64,000 bases of DNA from Eulemur rufifrons (Eukaryota; Chordata; Mammalia; Primates; Lemuridae). Under the pieces are notes generated by a model. It ran no database searches. It was not told the origin of the DNA and saw only the letters and a program-made list of their open reading frames with translations. The DNA lies in assembly GCF_041146395.1 (NCBI RefSeq), contig NC_090995.1, positions 13,457,501 to 13,521,500 on the forward strand, in the 5' to 3' direction. Position 1 is the stretch's first letter; every line of letters begins with the position of its first letter. A program made the translations under genes and the position numbers. Below are positions 1 to 12,499 of this stretch, one piece after another.

Positions 1-121
1 AGTACGTGGGATGGGTCCTGGCAGGTAAGAACAAATAATAAGATTCGCCTTACCTGCCCCATAGGTTGCTTTGAAGAGCAGGCAGGTGGAGCAGCAGCAG
101 AGTGCGGTGTGAGACGCACAG

Positions 122-272
122 GTCCTGGAGTTAAGCTGCCTGGGCCCAGTCCTGGCTGTGTGACACGGGGCAGGTGATGACCTTTGTGCATCTGTAAGAG
201 TGGACGACAGCGCTACCTGCCAGGGTGGTTGTGAGCGGTAGTTGAGCCTGGCCCATAGTAAGTGCTAACACA
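122..272 (+). repeat. MIR SINE fragment
   Basis: The stretch shows the worn order of a MIR core: a 'gctgtgtgac...gggcaggt' block, a 'catctgtaagagtg' block, 'ggttgtgag', and 'cccatagtaagtgcta' near the end. It is old and diverged. The rest of 1-590 shows nothing I recognise. Confidence 0.55.
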
Positions 273-593
273 CACCAGTCGCTAGTATAGCACGTGAAAG
301 GGTTTGCAAAGTGCTGTTTACGCAAAGGTCATATTCAGCCCACAGTGTCTTGCCACTGGACACATAGTGAAGTCCTTTCAGTACTGTGTCTTTTCCTCTC
401 TTAACTGGTGGTCATTCCTTTCTTTTTCACATTTTTTTTGCAGCCCCGCTAGTGCGTCTTTCACCTGCATCTATGATGCTGATCACCGTGTTGGAAAGTA
501 CACGGTTCCAAGAAGGCCAGGGCTGGAACTGACCCGGCCTGGGGCTGCTGTCTGCTCTCTTGTTCTACCGCTTGCTATTTGCATATAACTCTG

Positions 594-943
<350 letters not shown>

Positions 944-1019
944 TCACCCTAAAAGACATTAAAGAAAGGAAGGGCTCTCTAAGATGATGATTAAGTGATT
1001 GTGATTTCTTGTGTGCAGA

Positions 1020-1545
1020 CACTGCTGTGGTTTCCACACTGGTTTCCAGCCTCCTGCCTCTGGGGCACTGGGGCCTCACGCTTAGCCTCCTGTCCTTGTC
1101 CCCACACTTCCCTTTCTTATGGCTCCTCCCTGCCCGGGAGCCCTCCTGATCCTCTTCTCATTCACAGACCCACATCCAAGCTGCTGGTCCTGGTGTTCAA
1201 GGCCAGGTGTGATCTGAACCCATTTTACCTGCCCACACTTTTCATCCGGTTCTTCTCTCGTGTTAAGACTTTTGCTGCCCACTCTCCCTAGCCTCGTCCC
1301 TTCCTACTTTCAGTTCCACGGTCCCCACACTGAAATGCCCTCCCTGGCCAGTTGTTTATTTACATTTGCCCATTGTTTTGAGGCCCACCTTTTTCATAAA
1401 GCCTCCCTCCTCCTAAACACTCGCTTCTTCCTGTGTCTTTGCATTTGATTATAGTTCACAGAGGGCTTTCTTAGATGCTATTTTTTTTTCCATCGGTGTC
1501 TTCTCATTAAAGACTCAGACTGTGAACTTGATAATATTAAAATTA
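1020..1545 (+). repeat. L2 LINE 3' remnant
   Basis: The blocks 'ccaagctgctggtcctggtgttcaaggcc', 'gaaatgccctccctggcc' and 'cataaagcctccctcctcc', in that order, resemble the 3' part of L2 in sense orientation. It is heavily diverged, so the edges are approximate. Confidence 0.5.
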
Positions 1546-2389
1546 TTATAAGCATTGCAGTTAGACATTTAGGAAAATTGCACTTGTTCTGTATGTGTAA
1601 GTAAAGAATAAATATATAAAGAACTTTCTCTTCTGGTGGCTGTGATTCCACCCCGCTGCACGTAAATACAGCCTTGGAGTCCGGACCCTGTGCGGTAAAA
1701 CAGAGTAATATTGCAGAGCAAGGCAGGGCTACTATTACTATTGCAGGACCGTCAGTCTGTATTTCTTGATTTTTAAAATACGTGAGACTTCAGCTGTTTT
1801 AGTCTATCAAGATATCTTCACTATAAACTGTGGGTAGGTAGACGATCACTGTTGAATTAAGAGCCAGAACCCCGCGATCCTTTCAATACGCTGCGGGAAT
1901 GCAATAAATGTGCAGAAATTGGTTTGTGGTTTGCTTTTGGCCCCTCGCTGATTTAGTTTGATTTGTGCATGTCCATTCACCTCTCTGTACTAATTCAGCG
2001 CCTCTTCTAAAATACTCAGATTTTATTACGTTTAAGACATAATGAAATAAAATACAGCGCAAACATGGCATTATTATAGCCACAGTCCTCTTCCTTTCCT
2101 TTCTCCCTCTCTATTCCTCTTTCTTTTCTTTCACGTCAATGGGCATCTGAAATGAGAGCTTTGGACAAGGCGCTGTGCAGACATGTGGGTGAAGGAAACA
2201 TCGCCTGGTCTCTCTAGCGTGGCAGACACACGTGTGGGCAACTAACCATGATCTAAGCATGTTCTGAGATTGAATCAAATAAGGGCTAAATATTATATAG
2301 GCAAACTGTCTTGGGAAATACAGAGAAAGAAATAGAAGCTTAGGAAGTATATGACTTAAATCATACTAAGCTTCTATTATGTTATTAAA
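1546..2389. other. Unique AT-rich intergenic DNA
   Basis: I see no exon, repeat family or RNA gene here. Short open frames have no recognisable similarity. A pyrimidine-rich patch lies at about 2090-2135. Confidence 0.5.
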
Positions 2390-2391
2390 TA

Positions 2392-3623
2392 TGAAATGTC
2401 TGATTTCCAATCAAAAGTGTAGTTTATTATATCTCAAACAAGATGCAGTATAATTAATAAAAGTATGCACCTACACTGTCGACACAGTTTTGCCATCTGA
2501 ACAGTAGCTTGCTTACGCAGCAGAGAAGAAGCCTGGAGAGCGAGTGGCGATGAAATTGCAAAAGGCATTTTCCACAGCTTGTTGAGAATTGAATGTTTTT
2601 CCTTGCAAGAAGTGGTCCAAAGCCTGGAAGAATTCAGTTCGTGCAAGGTCTGGTGAATACGGTGGATGACAGAGTTTCCAAGTCCAGCCTCTGTAGTTTG
2701 AGTGTTGGTGTTTGTGCGACATGGGGGAGCGTTGTCTTGCAAGAAGATTGGCCTGTCTCCGTTGACCAATCTCGGCTGCTTAATCGCAAGCATCCTCATC
2801 ATTTTGTCTACTGGTTGCAGTAGACACCTGCTGTGATCTATTGACCACGTTTCATGAAGCTGTAGTGGATAATATCAGCGCTGGACCGCCAGACACCATT
2901 AGCTTTTTATGATGAATATTTGGTTTTGGACTGTGTTTCAGCACTTCATCTTTATCCAACCATTGTGCCAAACGCTTGAGATTATCAGAAGGAATCCATT
3001 TTCCATCACACGTAACGATACCGTGTAGAAATGGTTCGCCTTTATGTCATGACAGCAAAGAAAGGCAAGCTTCAAGACGATTTCTCTTCTCACGCTTGTT
3101 TAATTCATGTGTTGCCCGTCTATCCAGCTTCTTTACCAGTTTGTTTCAAATGGTCCAATATTGTTGGAACAGTAATGTCAAACCTTGCTGCTAATTCACA
3201 CACAGGTTGAGATGGGGTCGCTTCCACTACAGCTTTCAGCTCATCATTATTCACCTTGGTCTCTGGTCGCCCACCTGGCTCACTTCCAAGATGAAACTCA
3301 CCAGAATGGAACTTCTCAAACATTGACGTACTGTGCGTTCATTGGCCACATCCTTCCCAAACACTTCATTGATATTTCGAGCTATCTGTGCGGCGTTGGT
3401 TCAACGACAGAACTCATATTTGAAAATAACATGAATTTTCGACTTATCCATGGTTTCACAAAAATTGCTGTAAAAGAATTTTGAAAGATAATCACAAGGC
3501 AAACCATTTGTTTGAAAGAATGAGGATGTACCCTCACAATAAAAATAAAACAAGAAGTGTCAAAGTGAAATATCAGAGATTATCAACTGTCAAGCTTAGT
3601 ACTTAAGGAAATCGTACATTTCA
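2392..3623 (-). mobile_element. Full-length mariner DNA transposon with TA duplication
   Basis: Both ends can be read directly. The left end starts TGAAATGTCTGATTTCC, and the reverse complement of the right end starts TGAAATGTACGATTTCC, 15 of 17 matching. A TA dinucleotide lies just outside each end (2390-2391 and 3624-3625), as mariner insertion requires. The 1,232-bp length fits an autonomous mariner. The interior is a decayed transposase gene on the - strand. The terminal repeats differ from those of Hsmar1 and, as far as I recall, from Hsmar2. I cannot name the family. Confidence 0.88.
2454..3451 (-). pseudogene. Mariner transposase pseudogene
   Basis: The - strand start (MDKSKIHVIF...) is at 3451, and the C-terminus (RWQNCVDSVGAYFY then TAA) ends at 2454. 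The N-terminal helix-turn-helix region is readable at 3120-3323 (GRPETKVNNDELKAVVEA, ILDHLKQTGK). The catalytic region shows FLQDNAPP for the second acidic residue. The third motif reads YSPDLARTEFF, where mariners normally have SPDLAPTD, so the final Asp appears replaced by Glu. A stop falls about 17 codons from the start, and frameshifts break the rest. The length fits the usual 330-350 residues. It cannot make a working enzyme. Confidence 0.85.
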
Positions 3624-3651
3624 TACTTAACCTAAAAGTGTGCACCAAGCA

Positions 3652-4150
3652 AGGTAATAATTACGTGTCTGCATCCTCATAACAAATATTTGAGGTAGGT
3701 ACGTTAATCTGCTTTTTAAAAATAAATAAATTGGGCCGGGCACGGTGGTCACGCCTGTAATCCTAGCACTCAGGGAGGCCGAGGTGGGCGGATCGTTTGA
3801 GCTCAGGAGTTCGAGACCAGCCTGAGCAAGAGCGAGACCCCATCTCTACTAAAAATAGAAAGAAATTATATGGACAGCTAAAAATATATATAGAAAAAAA
3901 ATTAGCCGGGCATGGTGGTGCATGCCTGTAGTCCCAGCTACTCGGGAGGCTGAGACAGGAGGATCGCTTGAGCTCAGGAGTTTGAGGTTGCTGTGAGCGA
4001 GGCTGACGCCACGGCACTCTAGCCTGGGCAACAGAGTGAGACTCTGTCTCAAAATAAATAAATAAATAAATAAATTGGAGTGCATCTCGATTAAATAAAT
4101 TGCCTAGAGTCAGACAGCTGGTAAAGAGACAGAGCTGGGATTCTAATCAA
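3652..4150 (-). repeat. MIR SINE split by an Alu
   Basis: Blocks of a reverse-oriented MIR lie on either side of the Alu at 3734-4074: 'ttgaggtaggtac' to the left, and 'agtcagacagctggtaaagagacagagctgggattc' to the right at 4105-4143. The Alu entered an older MIR. Confidence 0.55.
3734..4074 (+). mobile_element. Strepsirrhine-type Alu with (AAAT)n tail
   Basis: This is a complete dimeric Alu with the strepsirrhine linker. It ends in an AAATAAATAAAT tail. The flanking AATAAATAAATTG is repeated on both sides and is probably the target duplication. It is very close in sequence to the copy at 35956-36300, so both probably come from one young subfamily. Confidence 0.92.
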
Positions 4151-4463
4151 CCTGTGTTGGAGGAATAAGTTCGGGAGGATCTATCGTATAATACAACATG
4201 GTGACTAGAGTTAGTAACAAAATAACGTATACTTGAAAATTGGTAAGACAGTAGATTTTAAGTGTTCTCATTACAGAAAAATAAGTATGTGAGGTAATGC
4301 ATACATTCATTAGTTTGATTTAGCTATTCCACAATGTATACATATATATCAAAACATTGTACGCCATAACTACATAAAATTTTTGTCAGTAACACAGCAC
4401 ACAACAACACATCAGCCTATCTTTGTGTCAGTATAAAAATGGACTTCATCTCTACAAAAAAAA

Positions 4464-4604
<141 letters not shown>

Positions 4605-5099
4605 ATGGACTTTACTATGTAAATTAAAAGGTTTCAATGGGTCCTTCTTTGAATCCTTGCAAAGCTTTGCAGTTATTTAACATTTCCCTAAAGGAAATTA
4701 GCCAGGATAAAAAGAAATAAAGTGCAAACAGTAATAATAATATTAATGCTCAAGGGGAAAATAAAGCAAAACCTTTTTAAGAAAACACCCCTCCGTTTTG
4801 AAGCCTCCCAAGTAATAAAATGCTCAAAGAACAGGGTGGAGACATTGAATGACTTATTTTGTGTATCTCCAAATAAAACTAACTTTCTTCAAGATTGTTA
4901 AGTAGATTTTAAAAAGAGACTCAGATACGTAGGTGTGTGTTTCCACAGTTACTTATTCCAGGTGAATGTTAGAAACACTATCAAATTCCAAATTAATCTC
5001 TTTAAGTTATCCTATTGAATTCTGTGATATCTCTAAATTAATTTGGCAAGAGTGGCTTTCTTCGCAGGATTCTAATGTACCCTCCAGGAACATTTATTC

Positions 5100-5800
5100 A
5101 AGTTTCTGTGTCTCTTGGTAGAGTTTTGTGGGGCTTGTTCATGCGCATTTCTTATTACAGATAGTCCTCAGTATTTTATGGGTTTTGTTGCTATTGTAAA
5201 TCTGTTTCCTTTTTTTTCCTGTATAATTAAAAGCTGTTTGGCTTTTCATCTTTTATCCAACTCATTATATGAACACTCATTAATTCCAATAATACTTTAA
5301 TCAATTCTCTGGTCTTACTGTTGCAGATAATAATTCCATTTTTGTATTTCTAATAACTAGACCCCTTATTTCTGTCCTTTATCTTGTTGATTGGTTAGAA
5401 ACTGCCAAAACAGTGTCATTACTCATGGCAATAGCAGTCATTTATCCCAGCTTTGCTTACTAGGAAAGCTCTCCTTTCACACCAAAGAATGATACTGGCT
5501 GATGGTTTGAGAGAGACAAACTCATTACTGAATCCTTCAATTCCTAGTTTTCCTAGATATTTTGTAAAGCATGAGCACTGAATTTTATCAGATGTCTTTT
5601 CAACATCCTTTGAGTTACCCTAAGGTGTCTCTTCGACTCATTATGTACTGTAATATGTTGATAATAATAATAGCTATATATTTTCTGGGATAAACTCTCT
5701 TAGGTTATAGTTTATTTTTCTCCTAGTACAGTTAAACCCACTACACTTACTATTTTGTGTGAGTAGAAATACATATTGCTTACAAGTATTTTCCCATCTT
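5100..5800 (-). repeat. Old L1 ORF2 fragment
   Basis: The + strand reads like the complement of the L1 reverse-transcriptase region: 'cattactgaatccttcaattcctagttttcctag', 'ttttatcagatgtcttttcaacat'. It is strongly diverged and has no open frame. The preceding 4605-5099 has no recognised feature. Confidence 0.55.
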
Positions 5801-5885
5801 TTAATTTTATAGAAGTTTAGCCTTATGTGCGCAAATGTATCAATATTTACTTTTGTTGCTGCTGTTAGTTTTTTGTTTTTATTTT

Positions 5886-6029
<144 letters not shown>

Positions 6030-6394
6030 TAAATTACCCAGTTTGTGGAATTCTGTTATAACAGCAGAAAACAGACTAAGACAACCACGTGGCATCAGAC
6101 ATTCCAAACAAATTCTCCACGCTGAGTGAAAAAGGATGTAGTGGTTTTCTGGTGATGCAGTAATTGACAGAGAAATAATTGTACTTCTGTGACTTACGTA
6201 GAAGCTTGTCTTGGGACTATTTATTCTGTGCTGTTGATCTGTTGATTTTTGTACAAGACTACATTCCTTTTATGACTGATGTTTCTCATACCCTTTATGT
6301 TTAGTGGATGATATATTTAACATGCTACGTTAGGGCAGCCTCCCTCATTGCTCTCATTCCCGATGAAGTTGGAATTTTACGAAACCGACATAAA

Positions 6395-6575
6395 GCTGTG
6401 GTTTCTAAACTTTAATGTGTGTTAGAATCACCTGGGGAGCATGTAAAGAAGAGGTTTCTTGAAAACTTCCCCTCCCTCCCTTCTGATTCTGCAAGCTGAG
6501 CTGAAGCACAGAAACCTGCATTCTAATAAGCAACTGAGAGGATTTTTGAGGCAGTGATCCCTGGACCTCATTTAG
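6395..6575 (+). repeat. MER5-type hAT-Charlie MITE remnant
   Basis: The order 'ctgtggtttctaaactttaatgtg', 'agaatcacctggggagc', 'tctaataagcaact' matches the general plan of a MER5A element. It is diverged and the right end is unclear. Confidence 0.6.
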
Positions 6576-6619
6576 AGATAAACTGTGATTTGTGCGGAAC
6601 TGACAGCTTTTTACTGTCT

Positions 6620-7600
6620 TTCCACTTCTCTGGGTTGTCTTTTTATCTCTTAGCAAAGTTCTCCTTCCATGTGTTTGATCTTGCACGTTGGGAACAGGTT
6701 CTTTTTTCTGTTATATCTTGTAATTGTTACTGCTAGTGCCCAGGAAAGCTATTGATTTTTAGATGTTTGTTTTGTATCCAGCCACTTTGCTCGGCTCTCT
6801 TGTTAAATCTAATAGATTTTCATTTAAACCTTTTGCAGGTATGAGATGAAGGCGTGCTTGGTAAACAAGCCTATCACCTGGAAACATGATTTTGGCCTTC
6901 TGCTTTATAGTATCATACCTATTATTTCTAGTTCATGTGTCACCATATTGTCCAAAACTTCCAGGACATTGCTGAATAAACACTGACAGAATCCACCCTT
7001 AATTTATTCCTGATTTTAAAGGGAATACGTCTGTATGGTTTCACAGTTAAGAATGGTACTGGCTATTCATTTTATTTATATTTTTTTAAGAGACAAGGTC
7101 TCACTCTGTCACCCAGGCTAGAGTGTAGTGCCACATTCATAGCTCATTGTAGCCTCAAACTTCTGGGCTCAAGCGATCCTCCTGCCTCAGCCTCCTGAGT
7201 AGCTGGGACTACAGTTGCACACCAACACACCTGGCTAATTTCTAAATTTTTTGTAGAGATGAGGACCTTGCTTTGTGCTCAGGCTGGTCTCAAACTCCTG
7301 GCCTCAAGCAATCCTCCTGCCTTGGCCTCCCAAAGTGCTGGGATTATAGGTGTGAGCCACCACACCCAGTCTCTGGCTGTTTTGGATAGATCTTTTTAAA
7401 AATGATGTCAAGGAAATAGCCTTCTATTCCCAATCTTCTTAAAGTTGCTTTTTAAAAACAATATGGAATGTGTGTAGAATCTTTCTCAATACCTTTTAAA
7501 TATATAAGTGATATTTTCCTTTCTTTAAAAAATGCATATATTAATGAAATTCCTGACCCATCCTCACCATTCTGAAGTAACTCATACTCAGTTGTGGTGG
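6620..7600 (-). repeat. L1 ORF2 fragment interrupted by an Alu
   Basis: Reverse-oriented L1 sequence ('gctattgatttttagatg', 'atccagccactttgctcggctctcttgttaaatc') runs up to an Alu at 7085-7374 and resumes after it. A further L1-like piece is at about 8270-8430. All frames are broken. Confidence 0.55.
7085..7374 (-). mobile_element. AluJ-like dimeric Alu
   Basis: This reverse-oriented dimer lacks the lemur-specific linker and is more diverged, so it belongs to an older layer. It sits inside the L1 fragment. Confidence 0.88.
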
Positions 7601-8440
7601 CTTATTCTTCTTATGTATTATGATTTCATTCCTTAGAATAGCAATTTCTCACTAACTGTGACAGTTCTAGTTCTATAAAGTAGCTTGCCTGGCAGAACTA
7701 CCCTCGCCAAAACCAAGGTTTTAAAGGGGATTAGGGGTAAGGCACCAACTTAGGTTTTGAATATGTAACTAAATTCAGTAATGTGAAAGTTCCAGATGGT
7801 CTTCTAAAACAAACCAGATTTGTTGGTATCGAAACCTGTGCCGATAGGGAACTTTTTTCCTGATTTACATTCTTTAATTGATCAGAGAACATTTTTGTGA
7901 CTTTATAATTCATTGAGAGTCTGAATGTGCTTTGGACTTAATCTTCCCTGGTTTTTGCAAATTTGGCTAAATACTCCTTAAACTGTGGTCCTTTAGAAAT
8001 ATTATCACAGTATTTACTGGCGTGTTTTGGGGAGGCTGCCTGATGAGCAATCCATATACCGAGATCATGGGGCCAAAAGAGGTATTTCCAAAGTACCAAC
8101 AGATAAAACTACCCATAAGATACGAGGACAGTAATAATCGATGTCTTGTTTTTGTTGATTGTTTGTTTGTTTAAAGGCATAGACTGTGGCTATGTAAAAA
8201 AAAAAAAAAAAATTAAAAATCTGTTAAAGAATTGTAAAACTGCCTCAGTTCAAAACTGTGAGAGTTGATCTCTTTTATTTTTACTCAGAAATAAAATTAG
8301 CCCATAGTTTTCTTTTTTTGGAGATATGCTTATCAGTTTTTGGCATCAGAAGTGATCTGTCTTCAAAAATGTTTGGGTAGCTTCCATATTTTTCCAAATT
8401 CTAGAATAATTTATTTAGCATTAAAATTAGCTTTTCCATT

Positions 8441-8542
8441 TATGATGAGCTATGACGATGCCACCGCATTCTAGGTTGGGCGACAGAGCGAGCCCCTGTC
8501 TCAAAAAAATAAAGTTTATATATATATATATATATATATATT
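8441..8542 (+). repeat. Alu 3' fragment followed by (TA)n
   Basis: 'gatgagctatgacgatgccaccgcattctag...gagcgagcccctgtctc' is the last part of an Alu right arm. It is followed by about 25 bp of pure TA repeat (8517-8541), a likely polymorphic microsatellite. Confidence 0.8.
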
Positions 8543-9358
8543 TGTAGATGTATGTGTGTACCTCTATACACGCCCCCCCAATCAGCACAAATATAGACGG
8601 TGGATACTTTCTAACACAACTTTGCCATATTTTTTTAAGACATGTGATATGTTAGTTTTCTGTGGTGGAGGCAGTGGTTTAAGAAGTAGCTGGAGGATTC
8701 ATTTATGTTAATTTTGCTCTTTTTTTAATTCGTTGATTGGTACTTTTACTTTTCTCCCCCTCATAGCTTCCTTATGTGTTTTTTTGTTCTAAATTCATGA
8801 CGAGAATGCATCTTTTTTCCTTCCTTCCCTCCTTTCTTTCTCTACGCTAATAAAAATATCTAAAACCACCGATTTATCCCTGAGTGTGGCCTGGGCTGCA
8901 TCTTCCTGCCTACTCGATGCCTGCAGACAGGTCTGCACGTTCTCACCAGCAGTGTCATTTGTACTGAAAGCTTGCCGGCGTGATGAGCAAACGTGTTACC
9001 TCGTCCTCGTCTTGCTCACGTCTCACCGGCGTTAGGCCTCGGCCCGTGCAAACCCATTGCTCCGTGTCGCTGCTGCTGCTTCAGGAAAGAGACCTGTGGT
9101 TCCAGCTCTTCTCTGAACTCCGTCTGTTCACAGCCAAAGCTCCTCCCATGTCTTCCTCCGCCCAGTCGTCATCTGGTCGTCGACCCAGAGCTCCACTCAG
9201 ACCCTTCCTGCCAGTGTCACCAGTGACCTGGGTCTGAGTTGCCGGATCCAGTGTCCCCCTCCCAGTTCTGGTCCTTGCTGAGCTCGCGGGACATTTCACG
9301 TTGCTGACCACCTCTTTGTCCTGCAGCTTTTCTTCCCTTGGCTTGCACGACGATAGTC
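8543..9358. other. Unique intergenic DNA
   Basis: No repeat or exon recognised. A pyrimidine-rich patch at 8814-8842 is the only compositional oddity before GC content rises from about 8980. Confidence 0.45.
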
Positions 9359-9709
9359 TCTCCTCCCTTTCCTCTGCTTCCCTCCCCTCCCCTCCCCCTT
9401 CCCCTTCCCCCTGCCCTCCCTCATTCCCTCCCCTCCCCTCCCCCTTCCCCCTCCTTCCCCTCCCCCTCCCTCCCTCCTCCCCTGCCCTCCCCCTCCCTCC
9501 CCCTTTCCTCCCCTCCCCTGCCCTCCCTCCTTCCCTCCCCCTTTCCTCCCCTCCCCTGCCCTCCCTCCTTCCCTCCCCCGCCCTCCCCCTCCCCCTTTCC
9601 TCCCCTCCCCCTCCGCTCCCCCTCCTCCCCTCCCCTCCCCCTCCCCTCCCCCTCCTCCCCTCCCCCTCCCCTCCCCTCCCCTCCCCCCTCCTTCCCCTCC
9701 CCCTCTCCC
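9359..9709 (+). repeat. CCCCT-type pyrimidine tract, about 350 bp
   Basis: The + strand is almost pure C and T built from imperfect CCCCT, CCCT and CCCTC units. The - strand is therefore G-rich with many runs of three to five G. Long open frames on both strands here encode only Pro/Ser/Leu or Gly/Glu/Arg repeats and are products of composition. Such mirror-like tracts can form G-quadruplex or triplex DNA; that is general knowledge and is not shown here. Confidence 0.9.
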
Positions 9710-9719
9710 AAGAGGACAT

Positions 9720-10390
9720 CTTTGCCGTTGACCTTCACAGAGCACGTGGAGACCCCACTCCCCGCCGCAGCCCGTGCGTCCGTGGCCGAGGGTGGCCGTG
9801 CTCCCCGTGCTCCCCCGGGCCCCGCGTTCTCCTCCCTCCCTCCCTCCGCTGCTCTCCCGGGCGGTAAAGCGTGTTCGGATCTGTTTCCAAAGGCCAACTC
9901 CCCTCGACCTCTGCTGAGTCCCCTTTTGCTCACGACCGCGCACCTTCCCGTGTCTCGCGGCCGGGCTTCTCTCGGCCGTGGGTTCAGGCATTTTTGTCAC
10001 AGCAGAGAAGACAGGAGGGAAGGAGGGAGAAAGCTGCCCGCCCGCCGCCGCCTCGTCCTCCGCGTGTGTCCCCAGGCCCCACCGGGCCTGCTCCGACCGG
10101 TCTACTCGTTGGCTTCCCTCCGGCCCTCGCCTCCACCTCCGGCGGCATTCGAGGCAGCCGACCACCCCTTCCTTCTAGAAACTTCTCCTCGGCTTCCATA
10201 ACCGAACTCTCTCCGGCCTGCCCCGCTCGCCTGCCTCCCCCTGGCCCGGCTGGGAGCAGCTCTCTGTGCTCCCGCTCCCTCCTCCTCCTCTGCATACCCC
10301 CCCCAACTGCTGTCCCCCCCCTGCCCGGACCCCCACCTGGGCCGTCCGGACCGGTGCCCGCCGCGCCCTTCCCCACCTTCCTGCGCCGGA
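9720..10390. promoter_or_regulatory. CpG-rich block, possible CpG island
   Basis: GC content is high and CpG is frequent (for example 9760-9800, 9950-9970, 10040-10150, 10335-10390). This is unusual against the CpG-poor surroundings. It directly adjoins the pyrimidine tract. It could be an upstream promoter for TMEM150C or for an unannotated transcript; no splice donor or TSS can be proven by reading. Confidence 0.45.
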
Positions 10391-10571
10391 GCTGCGGTTC
10401 TCAAAGTGCGGCCCCCAGGCCAGCAGCATCGCAGGGGAACTTGCTAGAAATGCAAACTCTGGGTCCCCACCCCACACCTGCTGCAGCAGAAGTTCAAGGG
10501 TGGGACCCAGCAGTCTGCTTTCGTAGCCCCTGCGGGTGGTTCTGATGCCTGCGCAAGTTCTAGAAGCCCTG
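10390..10571 (+). repeat. MER5A-type hAT-Charlie MITE
   Basis: The order 'gcggttctcaaagtgcgg', 'ccagcagcatcgcaggggaacttgctagaaatgcaaactctgggtcccc', 'gggtggttctgatgcctgcgcaagttctag' matches the MER5A consensus as I know it, close to full length. Confidence 0.85.
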
Positions 10572-11008
10572 CCGTAGGGCTGCCTCTTCTGCAGAGCCTT
10601 CCCCGGGCCCTCGGATGAAATTAATGACTTCCTCTTCCCTGTTGCAATTATGTAGCACTTACGCTGTTACAGGTCGCTCTCCAAGAGCCCTCCTCCCCCA
10701 CAGAGTCAGGTCTAAGGTTATCATCGAGCTCTGTGTTTCTAGCACCGGGCCTAGGGCCTGGCACAAAATAGGCCTCACATTAGCACAAACTGCTTTCATT
10801 TTTCCTGCTCCCCTGACCCCTTTTCACTCCCGCTGGCCCTTTCTTTTCCTTGCGTTCTTCTTTCCTCGCGTCTGGCTTGTGGATATGAATAAATTACCAG
10901 GATGAGGCCTTACCATCCCAAGGTGAGCTTTTCACTGGATCCAAGCTTTCAAGCCCTCCCTGTCAGTGTCAGTCCGGGTTCAAAGAGAGGAGCAGAACCG
11001 TAGATGGG

Positions 11009-11791
11009 CACGCACACACCCCACACACACACCACACACACACACACACCACACACACACCCACCACACACACCACACACACACACACCACACACACACC
11101 CACCACACACACACCCACCACACACACACACACACCACACACACACCCACCACACACACACACCCACCACACACACACACACACCACACACACACACACC
11201 ACACACACACCCACCACACACACACACACACCACACACACACACACACCACACACACACCCACCACACACACACACACACCACACACACACACACCACAC
11301 ACACACCCACCACACACACACCCACCACACACACACACACACCACACACACACCCACCACACACACACACACACCACACACACACACACCACACACACAC
11401 CCACCACACACACACCCACCACACACACACACCCACCACACACACACACACACCACACACACACACACCACACACACACACACAACCACACACACACACA
11501 CCACACACACACCACACACACACACACACCACACACACCACACACACACACCACACACACACACCACACCCCACACACACACCACACACACACACACACA
11601 CACATACCACACACACCACACACACCACACACACCACACACACACACCACACACACACCACACACACACACACACCCCACACACACACCCCACACCCCAC
11701 ACACACACCACACACACACCACACACACACACACACACACATACCACACACACCACACACACCACACACACCACACACACATACACACACG
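11009..11791 (+). repeat. Compound CA / CCACC satellite, about 780 bp
   Basis: An uninterrupted array of CA repeats is punctuated by CCAC and ACCCACCAC. In 11060-11440 the ACCCACCAC marks recur irregularly, about 14 to 50 bp apart. From about 11500 the array becomes shorter ACACACACC units. A block containing ACATACC followed by four ACACACACC units occurs twice, near 11600-11640 and 11738-11778, about 138 bp apart. Open frames of 270-300 codons in several frames encode only His/Thr/Pro or Cys/Val repeats and are not genes. Confidence 0.95.
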
Positions 11792-12499
11792 CTGGTTGCA
11801 GGGATTTGAACTTACGCAGCTGCAGAGCTGGTTAAACAGTCTAAAGCTGCCGTCTCTGGGCATCTAAATGTTATTTCAAAATAACATTCTTTTTGATGGC
11901 TGCTGTTTTCTTTTCATGTCCAAATCTCGTGTGAAAATGTCTGTTGCGTCCACTCTCCCCAGAAATGTACAGGTAAGGACATTCTGGGAAACACAGTTCA
12001 GGTGAGCCCAGATGACACGTGACAAAGGCACCACAACATCCAGACGTCTGATTCTGAAATACCTAAGGTTTACTCTCTGTCGTAAAAAAAAATAGGAGCT
12101 ATGGGCAAATTTTTGTAAAAAAATAAAAAATAAACCAAAAAAAAAAAAAAAACACACAAAAAAACCCCAGGTCTGGGTAGTGAGGGGAACCCTTCCTAGA
12201 TTGGCCAACAGTGGAATTGGTTCTAGAAAGACAGATAAGAATTACATCAGGAAGACATCCCAGAAGAGACAAGATCATGATTCTCCACAGAAGACCCTCG
12301 GTCACCAGCGAAAGCCATAATTATGCTCAGTGTGTTGTCTTTACTGAAGGCAAGATAGATTTTAGAAAGATTATCAGTAAGGATCAAAAGCAAAGCCATC
12401 TAAATTTAATTAATTAGGACATCGTCTAAGCATTATAATTAATTGAGAGGTTTTTGTAAGTGGTGAGTGTCCTAAAGGATAATGAAGTTGAGCAGAATG

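Noticed and set aside
2457..3650. Direct similarity of AAAAGTATGCACC (2459) and AAAAGTGTGCACC (3634) as possible mariner ends
   Set aside because: They are in direct orientation. The inverted TGAAATGT ends with TA flanks explain the element borders better.
9081..10545. Open frames of 170-289 codons on both strands in the GC-rich block
   Set aside because: Pro/Ser/Leu or Gly/Glu/Arg low-complexity translation of a CT tract and CpG-rich DNA. No domain, no splice or start context.
10949..11867. Open frames of 270-304 codons on both strands
   Set aside because: They run through the CA/CCACC satellite and encode only His/Thr/Pro or Cys/Val repeats. Several frames are open at once, which is a property of the repeat.
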